From assembly GCA_945878555.1 (NCBI GenBank), contig CAMDWI010000022.1, positions 1 to 64,000 of the forward strand: a stretch of 64,000 bases of DNA, given 5' to 3'. How positions within the stretch are numbered: position 1 is the first letter of the stretch; every line of letters begins with the position of its first letter. The notes below the pieces were generated by a model, which was given only the letters and a program-made list of their open reading frames with translations, was not told the DNA's origin and ran no database searches. Position numbers and translations under genes: made by a program. Shown here one piece after another: positions 36,491-45,307 of this stretch. Origin of the DNA: Klebsiella pneumoniae (GTDB lineage: Bacteria > Pseudomonadota > Gammaproteobacteria > Eutrophobiales > Eutrophobiaceae).

Positions 36491-37906
36491 ATGTCGAACA
36501 GTGAATCCCCCTTGCAAAATACCGATAGCCCGGAGGTCATACGCAGGCGCGTCATCAGTGCCAGCATGATAGGAACGACCATCGAGTTTTTTGATTTTTA
36601 CATATACGCAACCGCGACTGTATCCGTCTTTCCCTTGCTGTTTTTTACCCCGGGTGACCCCGGCGCGGCGCTGCTCGCCTCGATGGCAACGTTCGGCGTC
36701 GCCTTTGTAGCGCGTCCGATAGGCTCGGTATTATTTGGTCATTTTGGCGATCGCATCGGTCGCAAGGCCACGCTGGTAGGTTCGCTGCTGTTGATGGGAC
36801 TGGCCACCTTCCTGATTGGTCTGCTACCCACCTACGAACAGATCGGGCTGTTTGCGCCGGTGCTGCTGACGATACTGCGGTTCTGCCAGGGCCTCGGGCT
36901 CGGTGGCGAGTGGTCTGGTGCCGCCCTGCTCGCGCTGGAAAACGCACCGGCAGGTAAACGCGCCCAGGCAGCGATGTGGCCACAGCTCGGGGCACCGTTC
37001 GGTTTTATCCTGGCAAACGGATTCTTTCTGCTGCTGACCATCTGGTTTGACTACGATTCAAAGACGGCCGCGATGACCGACCCGTTCCTGATCTGGGGCT
37101 GGCGTACCCCGTTCCTGATGTCGATATTGATGGTTGTGTTCGGCCTGTATGTGCGCCTGAAACTACATGAAACCCCGGTCTTTGCCCGCGCTATCGCCCG
37201 GGGTGAACGCGTGAAGACGCCGCTGACGGTGATATTCAGATATCACTTGAAGACGCTGATGCTCGGCACGTTTATCATGGTCGCCACCTACGGACTGTTT
37301 TATCTGATGACCACCTGGGTGCTTTCCTACGCAATAGGCAGCCCCACCCTGGGATTTCTGGGGATCGGCTACCGCGAGTTTCTGGTATTACAGATCATCT
37401 CGGTGCTGTTTTTCGCCGGTTTCGTACCCGTCTCCGGTCATCTGGCCGACCGGTTTGGTCGGCGCAAATTCCTGCTCGTGATCACGTTTTTAATCATCGT
37501 GTTTGGACTTTCCTTCAGGCTGTTCATCTCACCCGAGGTGATAGGCACCGGTGCGAATGCCAACAAGGTGATCATGCTGCTGTTTCTCAGCATCGGTATG
37601 ACATTGATGGGCCTGACCTTCGGCCCGATGTCCGCACTGTTGCCCGAGTTATTCCCGACCAATATCCGTTATACCGGCTCCGGCGTCTCCTACAACCTGG
37701 CCTCCATCCTCGGTGCCGCACTGACACCGTTTGTCGCCGCCTGGCTGGTTCGGAACCACGGCCCCGGCTCGGTCGGCTTCTATCTGGCGGTATTGGGCAG
37801 CATGACCTTCATCGCACTGTGGCTCAGCCGTGAAACCGGCCACCTGGATCTGGATACGATGGCAGACGCAGCGGTGACGACAGGGATAGAGACTACGTCA
37901 CCCTGA
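36491..37906 (+). CDS. MFS transporter, metabolite:proton symporter type
   Basis: 471 residues with about 12 membrane segments. The MHS-family opening is clear (SASMIGTTIEFFDFYIYATATV), with the family motif GHFGDRIGRKATLVGSLLLMG between segments 2 and 3, RFCQGLGLGGEWSGAALL in segment 4, and the repeat motif GHLADRFGRRKFLL in the second half. MHS carriers import dicarboxylates, proline/betaine or shikimate-like compounds; the substrate is not clear. The ATG at 36491 gives the standard N-terminus; an extension to 36452 would run into palindrome 2. Confidence 0.92.
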   Translation: MSNSESPLQNTDSPEVIRRRVISASMIGTTIEFFDFYIYATATVSVFPLLFFTPGDPGAALLASMATFGVAFVARPIGSVLFGHFGDRIGRKATLVGSLLLMGLATFLIGLLPTYEQIGLFAPVLLTILRFCQGLGLGGEWSGAALLALENAPAGKRAQAAMWPQLGAPFGFILANGFFLLLTIWFDYDSKTAAMTDPFLIWGWRTPFLMSILMVVFGLYVRLKLHETPVFARAIARGERVKTPLTVIFRYHLKTLMLGTFIMVATYGLFYLMTTWVLSYAIGSPTLGFLGIGYREFLVLQIISVLFFAGFVPVSGHLADRFGRRKFLLVITFLIIVFGLSFRLFISPEVIGTGANANKVIMLLFLSIGMTLMGLTFGPMSALLPELFPTNIRYTGSGVSYNLASILGAALTPFVAAWLVRNHGPGSVGFYLAVLGSMTFIALWLSRETGHLDLDTMADAAVTTGIETTSP

Positions 37907-37913
37907 TCCGGAT

Positions 37914-38654
37914 TCAAACCCCGAACTCCAGTCGACGCTTGTCAGTTTCGGACTTGTCCTCATCCAGCAATTCGTAGACACGGGCACTGGCCTGATAAAA
38001 CTCCAGTCGATCAAAGGCCTTGCCTTCCGAGATGATCAGTGCCTGAATCACAGTTTGCAGGTCCACGTAATGATTCGTCAGCAGTTCGTCAATGATCCGG
38101 GCCTTGTAACGATCGCGCTTGTCGGCACCGCGGTCCAGCGTCTTGTCGTAAGACTCTTCCTTTTCATGTATACGTGCCAGATACTCGTGATATTTTTTCC
38201 GGATCCGCTTCTGTATCTTGATGTCATCAGGCAGTTCCACCCGGGCTGAAGTCGCCAGAATAGATTCAAACAATTCCTTGTTAAAGAATCTGGAAGCACC
38301 TGTGGTATGCGCCCCGCCGCTCTTCAGATAGTCATCAATCACGTTAATCGCGTTGAGAAAAAGATCGTCGAGTATGTACCCGTTGAACTCGTGCTTCAGA
38401 CGTTCCCGCAATGCCCCAATATTGACCTTGCCGTCTATCAGCAAGGACTTGACAATCGCGTGCTTGTAAATGGCGTCCAGCAGGTTATCGTTACGATCGA
38501 TTACAACACCAACAGACGCAACATTATACTCACGCTTGTATTTATCGATGCGGTTCTGATACTCCCCCAGCTTGTGCTCAAAGCGCTTTCTGAAAGCTGG
38601 CCCTTCCGGCAGATCGACCCATTCGTTGAGATAATTAAAACCGGTAGATTTCAT
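37914..38654 (-). CDS. Helical protein of unknown function
   Basis: 246 residues, not recognised. Highly charged and mostly alpha-helical, with coiled-coil-like stretches (FRKRFEHKLGEYQNRIDKYKREY; KIQKRIRKKYHEYLARIHEKEESYDKT). No signal, membrane segment or Cys cluster. The ATG at 38654 is preferred over a GTG at 38663 because AAGG then sits at good distance. It converges on the MFS gene with a seven-base gap. Confidence 0.7.
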   Translation of the reverse strand: MKSTGFNYLNEWVDLPEGPAFRKRFEHKLGEYQNRIDKYKREYNVASVGVVIDRNDNLLDAIYKHAIVKSLLIDGKVNIGALRERLKHEFNGYILDDLFLNAINVIDDYLKSGGAHTTGASRFFNKELFESILATSARVELPDDIKIQKRIRKKYHEYLARIHEKEESYDKTLDRGADKRDRYKARIIDELLTNHYVDLQTVIQALIISEGKAFDRLEFYQASARVYELLDEDKSETDKRRLEFGV

Positions 38655-38814
38655 GTTTTTCACCTTGTCTGGAACAGGTAATAATTCAGGTACATCGATA
38701 TAACACTGACACAGTTGTATTTAATACCTGAAAGTGTAGTGATTAATTGCGTAGTACTCTGTGCGACAAGCAACACAGGACGTCCAGATGCTACAAGTCG
38801 ATAGAACTATCCGT

Positions 38815-38862
38815 GTGGTGGCTTCCGGCGGGCAGAGGGTGCCAGGGATTTATAGCCACCAC
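38815..38862 (+). promoter_or_regulatory. Structured leader element
   Basis: Outer stem gtggtggct (38815-38823) with agccaccac (38854-38862), perfect over 9 bp, enclosing a G-rich loop with an inner ggca/tgcc pairing. It lies 68 bases before the ATG at 38931, where a cis-acting RNA or attenuator would sit. It matches no riboswitch class I can name. Confidence 0.4.
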
Positions 38863-38930
38863 TCTAGTCCGGACTTGTTATGTGTGTAACCGTACAGATG
38901 TGGCCGTGCCGTTGGCATCATCATTGCAAC

Positions 38931-39818
38931 ATGAAAATATTACTTACTACCAGACGGCTGCTACCGCTTATTATTGCCGTCCTGATGACGGACAATATAT
39001 ACGCTGCCGAAAACAATCATCAGGAATTGATCGACGACATGACCGTCCTGCTCGATCAGGCCGAAAAGGATCGCAGCGCAAACACCCGGTTTCTCAAACA
39101 GGCCCGCGATTTGCTGCGTAGTTATGAATGGCCCTGGCAAACCAGCCTGCTGGAAGAAACCTTTCGCGATGGAGACTATACGCGTAGTCCGGCATGGGTG
39201 GTCGACTCGGGTAAATTCCAGGTTGTAAGGGGTCAAGGCTTGCGCTCCCAGACCTCAACACAGTCTACCGCGCCAACGACAGTGACCCAGGGGCAACCTC
39301 GCGACGCTGTCTCGCAGATCCTGGATATCCTGCGCCAGGGGACTGCCGGCAACCAGACCCAGCAAGCCGCTCCGGCAGCTACCCGGACAGTTCCTGCGGC
39401 TATACATACTGTTGTATCTATCACCAACAGCTTCCTGATAGAGATAGATGTGTCTTCGCTTGTTAACAGCGCGGATTCCGGTTTCAGCATCGGACCCTAC
39501 CAGGGTGAACGTCGTGACACGGGTTACCAGCTGGTATACCGCGGCGGTACCAGACCTGCGCTGGAATTGCATCGTTTTACTGCCGGACGAAATGCGATAG
39601 TCGAGGTACGTGAAGACATCACCTTACTGGATGACACCATCCATACATTGATCTGGCTGCGCCGTAATGACGGTGAAATGAGTGTTTTACTGGACGGCAG
39701 TGAAATGTTCACAACCAGTGACCGCGGCCTGCGTGACACGTTCAGTGGATTCATGCTGGTAGACGAAACCGGAGAATTCAGCTTCAGTCGCGTGAGTATC
39801 CATGGTGAAGGCAAATAG
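38931..39818 (+). CDS. Exported protein of unknown function
   Basis: 295 residues, not recognised. Signal peptide to about residue 25 (NIYAAEN). A short helical part (HQELIDDMTVLLDQAEKDRS; LLRSYEWPWQTSLLEETFRDGDY) leads through a Gln/Thr/Pro/Ala-rich linker (about 90-150) to a C-terminal beta domain of ~140 residues (TNSFLIEIDVSSLVNSAD to FSFSRVSIHGEGK) that resembles concanavalin-like lectin/glucanase sandwiches, as in proteins that bind polysaccharide. Preceded by a structured leader and 125 bases from dodecin. Confidence 0.6.
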   Translation: MKILLTTRRLLPLIIAVLMTDNIYAAENNHQELIDDMTVLLDQAEKDRSANTRFLKQARDLLRSYEWPWQTSLLEETFRDGDYTRSPAWVVDSGKFQVVRGQGLRSQTSTQSTAPTTVTQGQPRDAVSQILDILRQGTAGNQTQQAAPAATRTVPAAIHTVVSITNSFLIEIDVSSLVNSADSGFSIGPYQGERRDTGYQLVYRGGTRPALELHRFTAGRNAIVEVREDITLLDDTIHTLIWLRRNDGEMSVLLDGSEMFTTSDRGLRDTFSGFMLVDETGEFSFSRVSIHGEGK

Positions 39819-39942
39819 ACGGGTGACCCTTCATCTATACCCGGTAGTTTTTTATGTATCCATGCAGGTTTGCATCACCGCACATCCGGATTCAGTTCGC
39901 ATTCCGTTATAACCACCCGTTTAACCAGGAGAGTAATTAATA

Positions 39943-40149
39943 ATGTCGAATATTCTGAAAGTGATCGAAGTGTTAGCCGAGTCAGATAAAGGCTGGGAAG
40001 ATGCCGCCAAAAAGGCTGTCAAACACGCGCACAAATCGGTCCGTAATGTAAAGTCGATCTATATCGAGAGCTTCAAGGCAACTGTAAAAGACGGCAATAT
40101 TACCAGCTATCAAATCAATGCCAAGATATCGTTTCTACTGGATAAATAG
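39943..40149 (+). CDS. Dodecin-family flavin-binding protein
   Basis: 68 residues, exactly dodecin size. The sequence follows the family order: KVIEVLAESDKGWEDAAKKAV, then ASK-type helix and three strands (SIYIESFKATVKDGNITSY; INAKISFLLD). Dodecins form hollow 12-mers that store and buffer riboflavin or FMN in the cytoplasm. Own promoter region probable; a hairpin repeat follows. Confidence 0.93.
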   Translation: MSNILKVIEVLAESDKGWEDAAKKAVKHAHKSVRNVKSIYIESFKATVKDGNITSYQINAKISFLLDK

Positions 40150-40168
40150 ACCGTCCATAATCAGCATA

Positions 40169-40221
40169 GCAGGCAGACCACGGTTAACAACAACACAGGT
40201 TGCTAACCGTGGTCTGCCTGC
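40169..40221. repeat. CAGACCACGG palindrome 3
   Basis: Perfect 18-bp inverted repeat, gcaggcagaccacggtta (40169-40186) and its complement (40204-40221), with a 17-base loop. It lies between the convergent dodecin and Crp/Fnr genes and may also terminate transcription, though no long T-run follows. Confidence 0.8.
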
Positions 40222-40232
40222 CTTGTTAAAGT

Positions 40233-40961
40233 TCAAAGCCGGTGATGGTACTGAAAATCGGATAACAAGCGGGCGGATTCTTTCTTGACGACGGCGTAAC
40301 ACTCGCAGGTCGCGGCTTCGAGTCCGCAACGTTCGAGCACAGATATATGGCCACGACGGCAACTAATCACCCCCGTGCGCTGCAATTTCCCGATTGCCTG
40401 GGTGATACCTTCACGACGCACGCCAAACATATGGGCGATAAGTTCCTGGGTGATGACCAGATCCCCGGTGGGAAGTCTGTCGAGAGTCAATAACAGCCAC
40501 CGACACAACTGTTGTTCCAGCAAATGATGCCTGTTGCAGGCGGCGGTCTGGCTCATCTGGGTAAACAGTGCCTGGGTATAGCGAAGGAGTAACTTGTGCA
40601 ATACACCACCGCGCTGGAATTCCGCTTTCAACACTCGGCTTGGCAATCTATAGGCATACCCTGCCGTCAACACCACGGCCGAACTCGAGGTGGTATCACC
40701 ACCCATAAACAGGGCGATCCCCACTACCCCCTCGTTACCCACGCCGGCAGATTCTGCCGAGGCACCTGACTCGGTTACATAGTGCAGCGATACTATCGAG
40801 GTCGTCGGAAAATAGGCGTGTGATAACATTTCTCCGGGGTGATAAAGCATTTTACCGAGTGGCATGGACACCAGCTCCAGATGTTCCGCCAGACGTTTAT
40901 ACTCTTCGAGAGGTAGTGCCCCCAGCAGATGATTCTGGTCCGGACGATGGGTTAATAACAT
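40233..40961 (-). CDS. Crp/Fnr-family regulator
   Basis: 242 residues. An N-terminal cupin-like cNMP-binding fold (about 15-125) retains GKMLYHPGEMLSHAYFP but lacks the canonical phosphate cassette FGE-xx-L of cAMP binders; GVGNEGVVGIALFMGG replaces it. This favours a non-cAMP signal. A C-terminal winged helix has LIAHMFGVRREGITQAIGKL and DNA-reading TGVISCRRGHI. Last gene of a kinase, REC-PAS, Crp series, with the REC-PAS stop only six bases upstream. Confidence 0.88.
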   Translation of the reverse strand: MLLTHRPDQNHLLGALPLEEYKRLAEHLELVSMPLGKMLYHPGEMLSHAYFPTTSIVSLHYVTESGASAESAGVGNEGVVGIALFMGGDTTSSSAVVLTAGYAYRLPSRVLKAEFQRGGVLHKLLLRYTQALFTQMSQTAACNRHHLLEQQLCRWLLLTLDRLPTGDLVITQELIAHMFGVRREGITQAIGKLQRTGVISCRRGHISVLERCGLEAATCECYAVVKKESARLLSDFQYHHRL

Positions 40962-40967
40962 CGCTGA

Positions 40968-41810
40968 TTACATTCCATTTTCGCTATGCCCGTCGGTAGT
41001 GATTTCCACACCGATACCCCGGTAGCCCATATAACGGCAGGCATGATTAAACATGGGCTCACCACTGACCCGATATTTACGCTTGATGCCCTCCGTATTC
41101 ATATGGCTGAAAGTAAAATCCAGAAATGGCTGACGGTCAGCAATTTTTTTCCGTAACAGTTCGCGTTCGGCTTCATTCCACCCGTCATTCCCGACAACAG
41201 GAACTTCACCGATAAGCGTACTGACCTGAATACCCAGCATTTCCAGTACCGGCCCTGATACACGGGTAAAATCCCCGTTATCATCCTGCTCCCAGTACCA
41301 GTCTGATGACAGCTCGGTCAGACTGCGGTAACGCGCCTCACTCTCACGCAATTCGGCTGTCCTTTCATGCACCTGTTTTTCCAGATCCTTGTTGTAATTT
41401 TCCAGCTTCTTGTAGAGCAACCTGACCTCAAGCATATTATAAATACGCGTCTTCACTTCCAGCAGATCAAACGGTTTGCTGATGAAGTCCCTTGCGCCGG
41501 AGCGCAATGCCTGCAGCTTGTGACCGGGTTGGGCTGTGATAACAATGATAGGGGTATAACTGTCAGCCAGATTCGTCTTCAGCGCCTCCATGACCTGGAA
41601 TCCGTCCATGACGGGCATCTGCAAATCGAGCAGGATAAGATCATAAGAGTTTTGGCGGTGGAGTTTACAGACTTCGACCGGATCCATTGTGGAGGTAACT
41701 GCTGTATATCCTCTCGACTGCAGCATGTCCTTCAGCAACATGACGTTCGGTTCCTGATCATCCACAATCAGGATACTGGCCTTGAGAATTTCCGCCTCTG
41801 TAACTTTCAT
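40968..41810 (-). CDS. Response regulator with PAS output domain
   Basis: 280 residues. A receiver domain (about 10-130) has phospho-acceptor Asp62 in LILLDLQMPVMDGF and Lys in FISKPFDL. A coiled coil (YKKLENYNKDLEKQVHERTAELRE) leads to a PAS domain (about 165-270; SDWYWEQDDNGDFTRVSGP). With no enzymatic or DNA-binding output, it is probably an adaptor that joins phosphate input to ligand sensing. It starts 14 bases after the hybrid kinase stop. Confidence 0.87.
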   Translation of the reverse strand: MKVTEAEILKASILIVDDQEPNVMLLKDMLQSRGYTAVTSTMDPVEVCKLHRQNSYDLILLDLQMPVMDGFQVMEALKTNLADSYTPIIVITAQPGHKLQALRSGARDFISKPFDLLEVKTRIYNMLEVRLLYKKLENYNKDLEKQVHERTAELRESEARYRSLTELSSDWYWEQDDNGDFTRVSGPVLEMLGIQVSTLIGEVPVVGNDGWNEAERELLRKKIADRQPFLDFTFSHMNTEGIKRKYRVSGEPMFNHACRYMGYRGIGVEITTDGHSENGM

Positions 41811-41824
41811 TTCAAATTATTCCT

Positions 41825-43651
41825 TCATTCTGCGCGATTTGGTTGAGTTTTTAAAAAGTCTATTGCCGTGTCCAGCGTATCCATAAATTCGTTCATCTTT
41901 ATTGGTTTGGTCAGATAGCGGAAGAATCCTGCCTCCAGCCCTTTTTCAATATCATGCGGCATCGCATTGGCGCTGAGCGCAATGATCGGGATCTGTGCTG
42001 TAGAACTGTTGTGGGCCAGGATGCCGAGTGCGGTTATGCCGTTAATACCGGGCAGGTTTATATCCATCAGGATCAGATCCGGCAGATACGCCATCGCCAT
42101 CTCGACGCCCTGCTTGCCATCTGTCGCGCTTAGCAAGCGTAAATCCGGACGCCTGCTAATCAGTTCCTCTACCACCATCTGGTTTGCATCATTATCCTCG
42201 ACATAAAGCAGGGTCCGGATTTCCTGATTACTCTGCAGATTTGGCAAGACTAGTGACATCGGCGTGCCATCTGTGACCAGAATTTCATCCATGCTCAGCT
42301 TCAGTTCAAACCAGAAGGTACTGCCGATGCCAACGCTACTGTCAACGCCGATTTTCCCTGACATCAATTCAACCAGTCGCTTGCTTACCATCAGGCCGAT
42401 ACCGGTACCTTCCTCGTTGGTGAACTCCTGTCCCAGCCGATTGAACGGCTGGAATAGTTGACCAAGCTTGTCTGGAGGGAGGCCATAGCCAGTATCCTGC
42501 ACACTGATACGCAGGTGACCTGATGAAACTTCCGCGTAGCTGATAACGACAGTACCACCTTCCCTGTTATATTTAATCGCATTCGACAGCAGATTAATCA
42601 GCACCTGTTTCAAACGTGTTTTATCTGCCCTGACGAAACACGGTGTCGAAAACTGTGGAAAGATCTTGCTGATACCGTATTTTGTTGACTGGGGTTCGAT
42701 CAAGGTACGGCATTCATTCATGATATCAGCCAGTGATACCGGCTCCATCGACAGCGAGAGTTTGCCGGACTCGATCAGGGACAGGTCCAGAATTTCGTTA
42801 ATGAGTTCCAGAAGATACCAGCCTGCCTTGAGTATCTGACTGACACCGCGCTTCTGCGAGGGTGTAGGCGGTGGCATCGCAGTTTCCAGCAACTGTGCAA
42901 AACCGAGTATGGCATTTAGCGGTGTACGTAATTCATGGCTCATGCTGGAAAGGAAGTCAGATTTGGCGAGATTTGCCTTTTCTGCTACGGATTTCGCCAT
43001 ATCAGCGACTGACCTGGCAATCTCAAGCTCGACATTTTTTTCCCGCAATATTGTATCCAGCCGTTGCTGCTCTGCTTCAACCTGTTTGCGTGCTGTATTA
43101 TCGGTACCGATCAGCAGATAGCCGATAATGAGCCCCTGGTCATCGCGCAAGGCCGTTACAGATACCACGGCGGGGAGTCGGCTGCCATCTTTGCGTATAT
43201 AGGTGATCTCGTAGATGTCCTCAATACCCCGCGAGGCCTTGAAGACCAACTCCTCAAATCCCGGCGTGATTATGGTGTCGAGCTCATCACTCAGTGCGCT
43301 GGCGCGGACAATCAACTCTTCCGGATCAGAAAAGTCCGCCGGAGTAAACTTGTCTGTTACCTCAGCCGCCAGATAGCCTGACATGCGTTCTGCACCGACA
43401 TTGAATACCTGAATCACACCGAAGGAGTCGGTCGCTATAATCAGAAAATTCGAGCTATTGAAGATCGCCGTCTGTAGCGGCCCGGCCTTTACCTGCGCCT
43501 CTTCCGCGTTCCTGAGACCGAGGATCTCGGCACGCAGCTGTTCGTTCAGCTTTTCCGTCGATTCCCTGTGCTTGTATTGATATATAGCCCCTGGCGACGG
43601 CGCTTCGTGGGTTGCCCCCACGATTTCATCCATGCTGACACGGTTATCCAT
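41825..43651 (-). CDS. PAS hybrid histidine kinase with one receiver domain
   Basis: 608 residues, no membrane segment. PAS (about 60-185; IFNSSNFLIIATDSFGVIQVFN), a coiled linker, HisKA with His239 in SSMSHELRTPLNAILGFAQLL, HATPase (NAIKYNREGG, DTGYGL, GTGIGL) and a C-terminal receiver with acceptor Asp in [13 protein letters not shown] and Lys in YLTKPIKMN. It resembles the kinase at 1953 but has one receiver fewer. It is translationally coupled (TGATG) to a 59-codon gene upstream, and passes probably to the REC-PAS and Crp/Fnr proteins downstream. Confidence 0.9.
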   Translation of the reverse strand: MDNRVSMDEIVGATHEAPSPGAIYQYKHRESTEKLNEQLRAEILGLRNAEEAQVKAGPLQTAIFNSSNFLIIATDSFGVIQVFNVGAERMSGYLAAEVTDKFTPADFSDPEELIVRASALSDELDTIITPGFEELVFKASRGIEDIYEITYIRKDGSRLPAVVSVTALRDDQGLIIGYLLIGTDNTARKQVEAEQQRLDTILREKNVELEIARSVADMAKSVAEKANLAKSDFLSSMSHELRTPLNAILGFAQLLETAMPPPTPSQKRGVSQILKAGWYLLELINEILDLSLIESGKLSLSMEPVSLADIMNECRTLIEPQSTKYGISKIFPQFSTPCFVRADKTRLKQVLINLLSNAIKYNREGGTVVISYAEVSSGHLRISVQDTGYGLPPDKLGQLFQPFNRLGQEFTNEEGTGIGLMVSKRLVELMSGKIGVDSSVGIGSTFWFELKLSMDEILVTDGTPMSLVLPNLQSNQEIRTLLYVEDNDANQMVVEELISRRPDLRLLSATDGKQGVEMAMAYLPDLILMDINLPGINGITALGILAHNSSTAQIPIIALSANAMPHDIEKGLEAGFFRYLTKPIKMNEFMDTLDTAIDFLKTQPNRAE

Positions 43652-43830
43652 CAGTCAGAAATGCTGGGAATTTGGGGCGGTTGCGGGAACACTCTGGGAT
43701 TTTTTGTCTTTATATTGAACAGCTTGGCAGCATAAAAAACCTGTCCCGCGTCGGTCTGTGCGCTACCGAACATAACGATGGCTTTTGGCATCTCGCTGTA
43801 CTCCATACCATTGCTCTGGAATCGTTGCAT
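43651..43830 (-). CDS. Small protein coupled to the hybrid kinase
   Basis: 59 residues, not recognised. It reads MQRFQSNGMEYSEMPKAI, then an AQTDAGQVFYAAKLFNI block and a Pro-rich tail. Its TGA shares a base with the kinase ATG (TGATG), so the two are likely co-translated. The frame is bounded upstream by a TGA and has several possible starts (43830; another ATG at 43806); no good ribosome site settles it. The codon pattern and amino-acid content look coding. It may be the C-terminal remnant of a larger gene or a real small partner of the kinase. Confidence 0.5.
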   Translation of the reverse strand: MQRFQSNGMEYSEMPKAIVMFGSAQTDAGQVFYAAKLFNIKTKNPRVFPQPPQIPSISD

Positions 43831-44049
43831 TAAAGCTGTAACTGTTGCATCAAATAAACGGCACAGAATTCAGGCCAGATCAGGGTTATAAATCTGCAAC
43901 ACACTTTTACCCAAAAGCTACAAAACTGCTGTCACTTACATGTCATCAAAAATTGATTTAATTCTGCTGGCATGTTGGTCCAATGTGGACTAGCTTTAGA
44001 TACAGGAACATCAATTAATTTTTGCGTCTTAACAGTGCGGGGGTGTGAT

Positions 44050-44250
44050 ATGCCACAGTCAGGACAAAAACCCGGTCAGGGATATTTTCAATGCACAGGC
44101 TGTGATGAATTCATGTTATTAACTAACGATGACGATGAACTTCCACCATGCCCTTATTGTAAATCCAGCGACTTTTCCACGATCGATACCCCGGATTCTT
44201 CTGTATCCGACGGGATGATGGCACGACGGTTTTATAGCGGATACTTCTAG
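44050..44250 (+). CDS. Small zinc-ribbon protein
   Basis: 66 residues from the ATG at 44050, preceded by a G-rich site; a longer frame to 43972 lacks one. Two Cys pairs form a zinc ribbon: YFQCTGCDEFM and LPPCPYCKSSD, joined by an acidic stretch. Resembles small ribbon proteins of unknown role. It lies at the left border of the transposase region. Confidence 0.75.
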   Translation: MPQSGQKPGQGYFQCTGCDEFMLLTNDDDELPPCPYCKSSDFSTIDTPDSSVSDGMMARRFYSGYF

Positions 44251-44264
44251 TCAACCTGCAGACG

Positions 44265-44286
44265 GGGGTCAGGTCTTGAAACTTGA
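44265..44286. repeat. Left terminal inverted repeat of the RAYT unit
   Basis: ggggtcaggtcttgaa followed by acttga; it is the inverted copy of 45234-45255 with one mismatch in 22. It overlaps the RAYT stop codon. Confidence 0.8.
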
Positions 44287-45138
44287 ATCTGCCGGTTTAC
44301 CATACAGTTCCCGCTTTAATATTTTGCTTACAGTACTGTAATGTATACCAAGGTAATCAGCCAATTCCTTTTGGGTGTATTCACCAGATTGACAAGCCAT
44401 AACGATTGCCTCGTTTCGATTGGCCGCTTGCGCCAAATATTCGCCGATGGGCAGCCCGACTTTTCTGGCCTGGATTCTCGGGACTTCGGGGAGTTCCCCC
44501 TTCAGACCTGATTGTATATGGGCTGATTCTATAAAATTCTTTCCCCCCAGGTAGATCTGATTTCTTAAGTTGTCCCAAATCTGCCCTTGCTTCATGCCCG
44601 ATTTTACGAATTCAACAAAGCCTTTTCTGGCTACTGCAATAGGGTAGCCAAAATGAGTTAATATCAGACCGGTGTTTAACCAGTCAGGCGTCGAAGCCTT
44701 TCCAATCATTATCCGGTAACTGCTCCATGGATATTGTCCCGCAGTTTTTGTTATCCCCGCACGCGCCGGATTAAGCACCACATACCGTACCAATTCAAGC
44801 AGATAACTGTCCTTGTCGACCAGAATTGCCTTATATCGGCCTTGAAAGAGATGGCCGACACGATGATGTTTTCGATTAAACCTCTGGGTGTATACCCCAT
44901 TCAGATGACGCATTCCTCTGGAAAGGTTAGCTTCAGCTGTTTCCATAACCAGATGATAGTGGTTCGTCATCAGGCAATACGCATAACCGCACCAGTTATA
45001 TCGCTCACAAACGTTACCCAAAACATCCAGGAAGATATTCCTGTCGTTTGCGTCCAGATAGATATCACCCCGGGCATTACCACGGCTGGTAATGTGGTAA
45101 ACAGCACCTGCGAACTCGAGTCGTAAGGGACGTGCCAT
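44269..45138 (-). CDS. REP-associated tyrosine transposase (RAYT, IS200-like)
   Basis: 289 residues. The HUH motif is His60-Tyr61-His62 in MTNHYHLVMETA; the catalytic Tyr is probably Tyr112 or Tyr119 (DKDSYLLELVRYVVLNP). The N-terminal MARPLRLEFAGAVYHITSRGN is diagnostic for this family. A C-terminal helix-turn-helix (YTQKELADYLGIHYSTVSKIL) is an extra DNA-binding domain. RAYTs act on REP palindromes as single-strand nucleases. GGAGG precedes the ATG. It is bracketed by 22-bp inverted repeats, and a partial duplicate follows. Confidence 0.92.
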   Translation of the reverse strand: MARPLRLEFAGAVYHITSRGNARGDIYLDANDRNIFLDVLGNVCERYNWCGYAYCLMTNHYHLVMETAEANLSRGMRHLNGVYTQRFNRKHHRVGHLFQGRYKAILVDKDSYLLELVRYVVLNPARAGITKTAGQYPWSSYRIMIGKASTPDWLNTGLILTHFGYPIAVARKGFVEFVKSGMKQGQIWDNLRNQIYLGGKNFIESAHIQSGLKGELPEVPRIQARKVGLPIGEYLAQAANRNEAIVMACQSGEYTQKELADYLGIHYSTVSKILKRELYGKPADSSFKT

Positions 45139-45233
45139 AATAAACCTCCATGTTTATTCTATGGACAACTAGACAAGCATTAATAATTACCTATAACCAG
45201 CCAATGATACAACCTGCTCATTCGCCCTTTGAC

Positions 45234-45255
45234 TCAAGATTCAAGACCTGACCCC
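45234..45255. repeat. Right terminal inverted repeat of the RAYT unit
   Basis: tcaagattcaagacctgacccc, in brief the complement of 44265-44286. The same end occurs again at 45809-45830 and 45842-45862, and as a shorter gacctgacccc near 45287, giving a small array of REP-like ends. Confidence 0.8.
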
Positions 45256-45307
45256 ATTGTTTATTTATGACCCCATTGTTTATTTAGACCTGACCCCGTT
45301 GTTCTTG

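Noticed and set aside
38663-38930. Possible cyclic di-GMP (GEMM) riboswitch in the leader of the orphan gene
   Set aside because: The stem is real, but the conserved GEMM bases are not where they should be.
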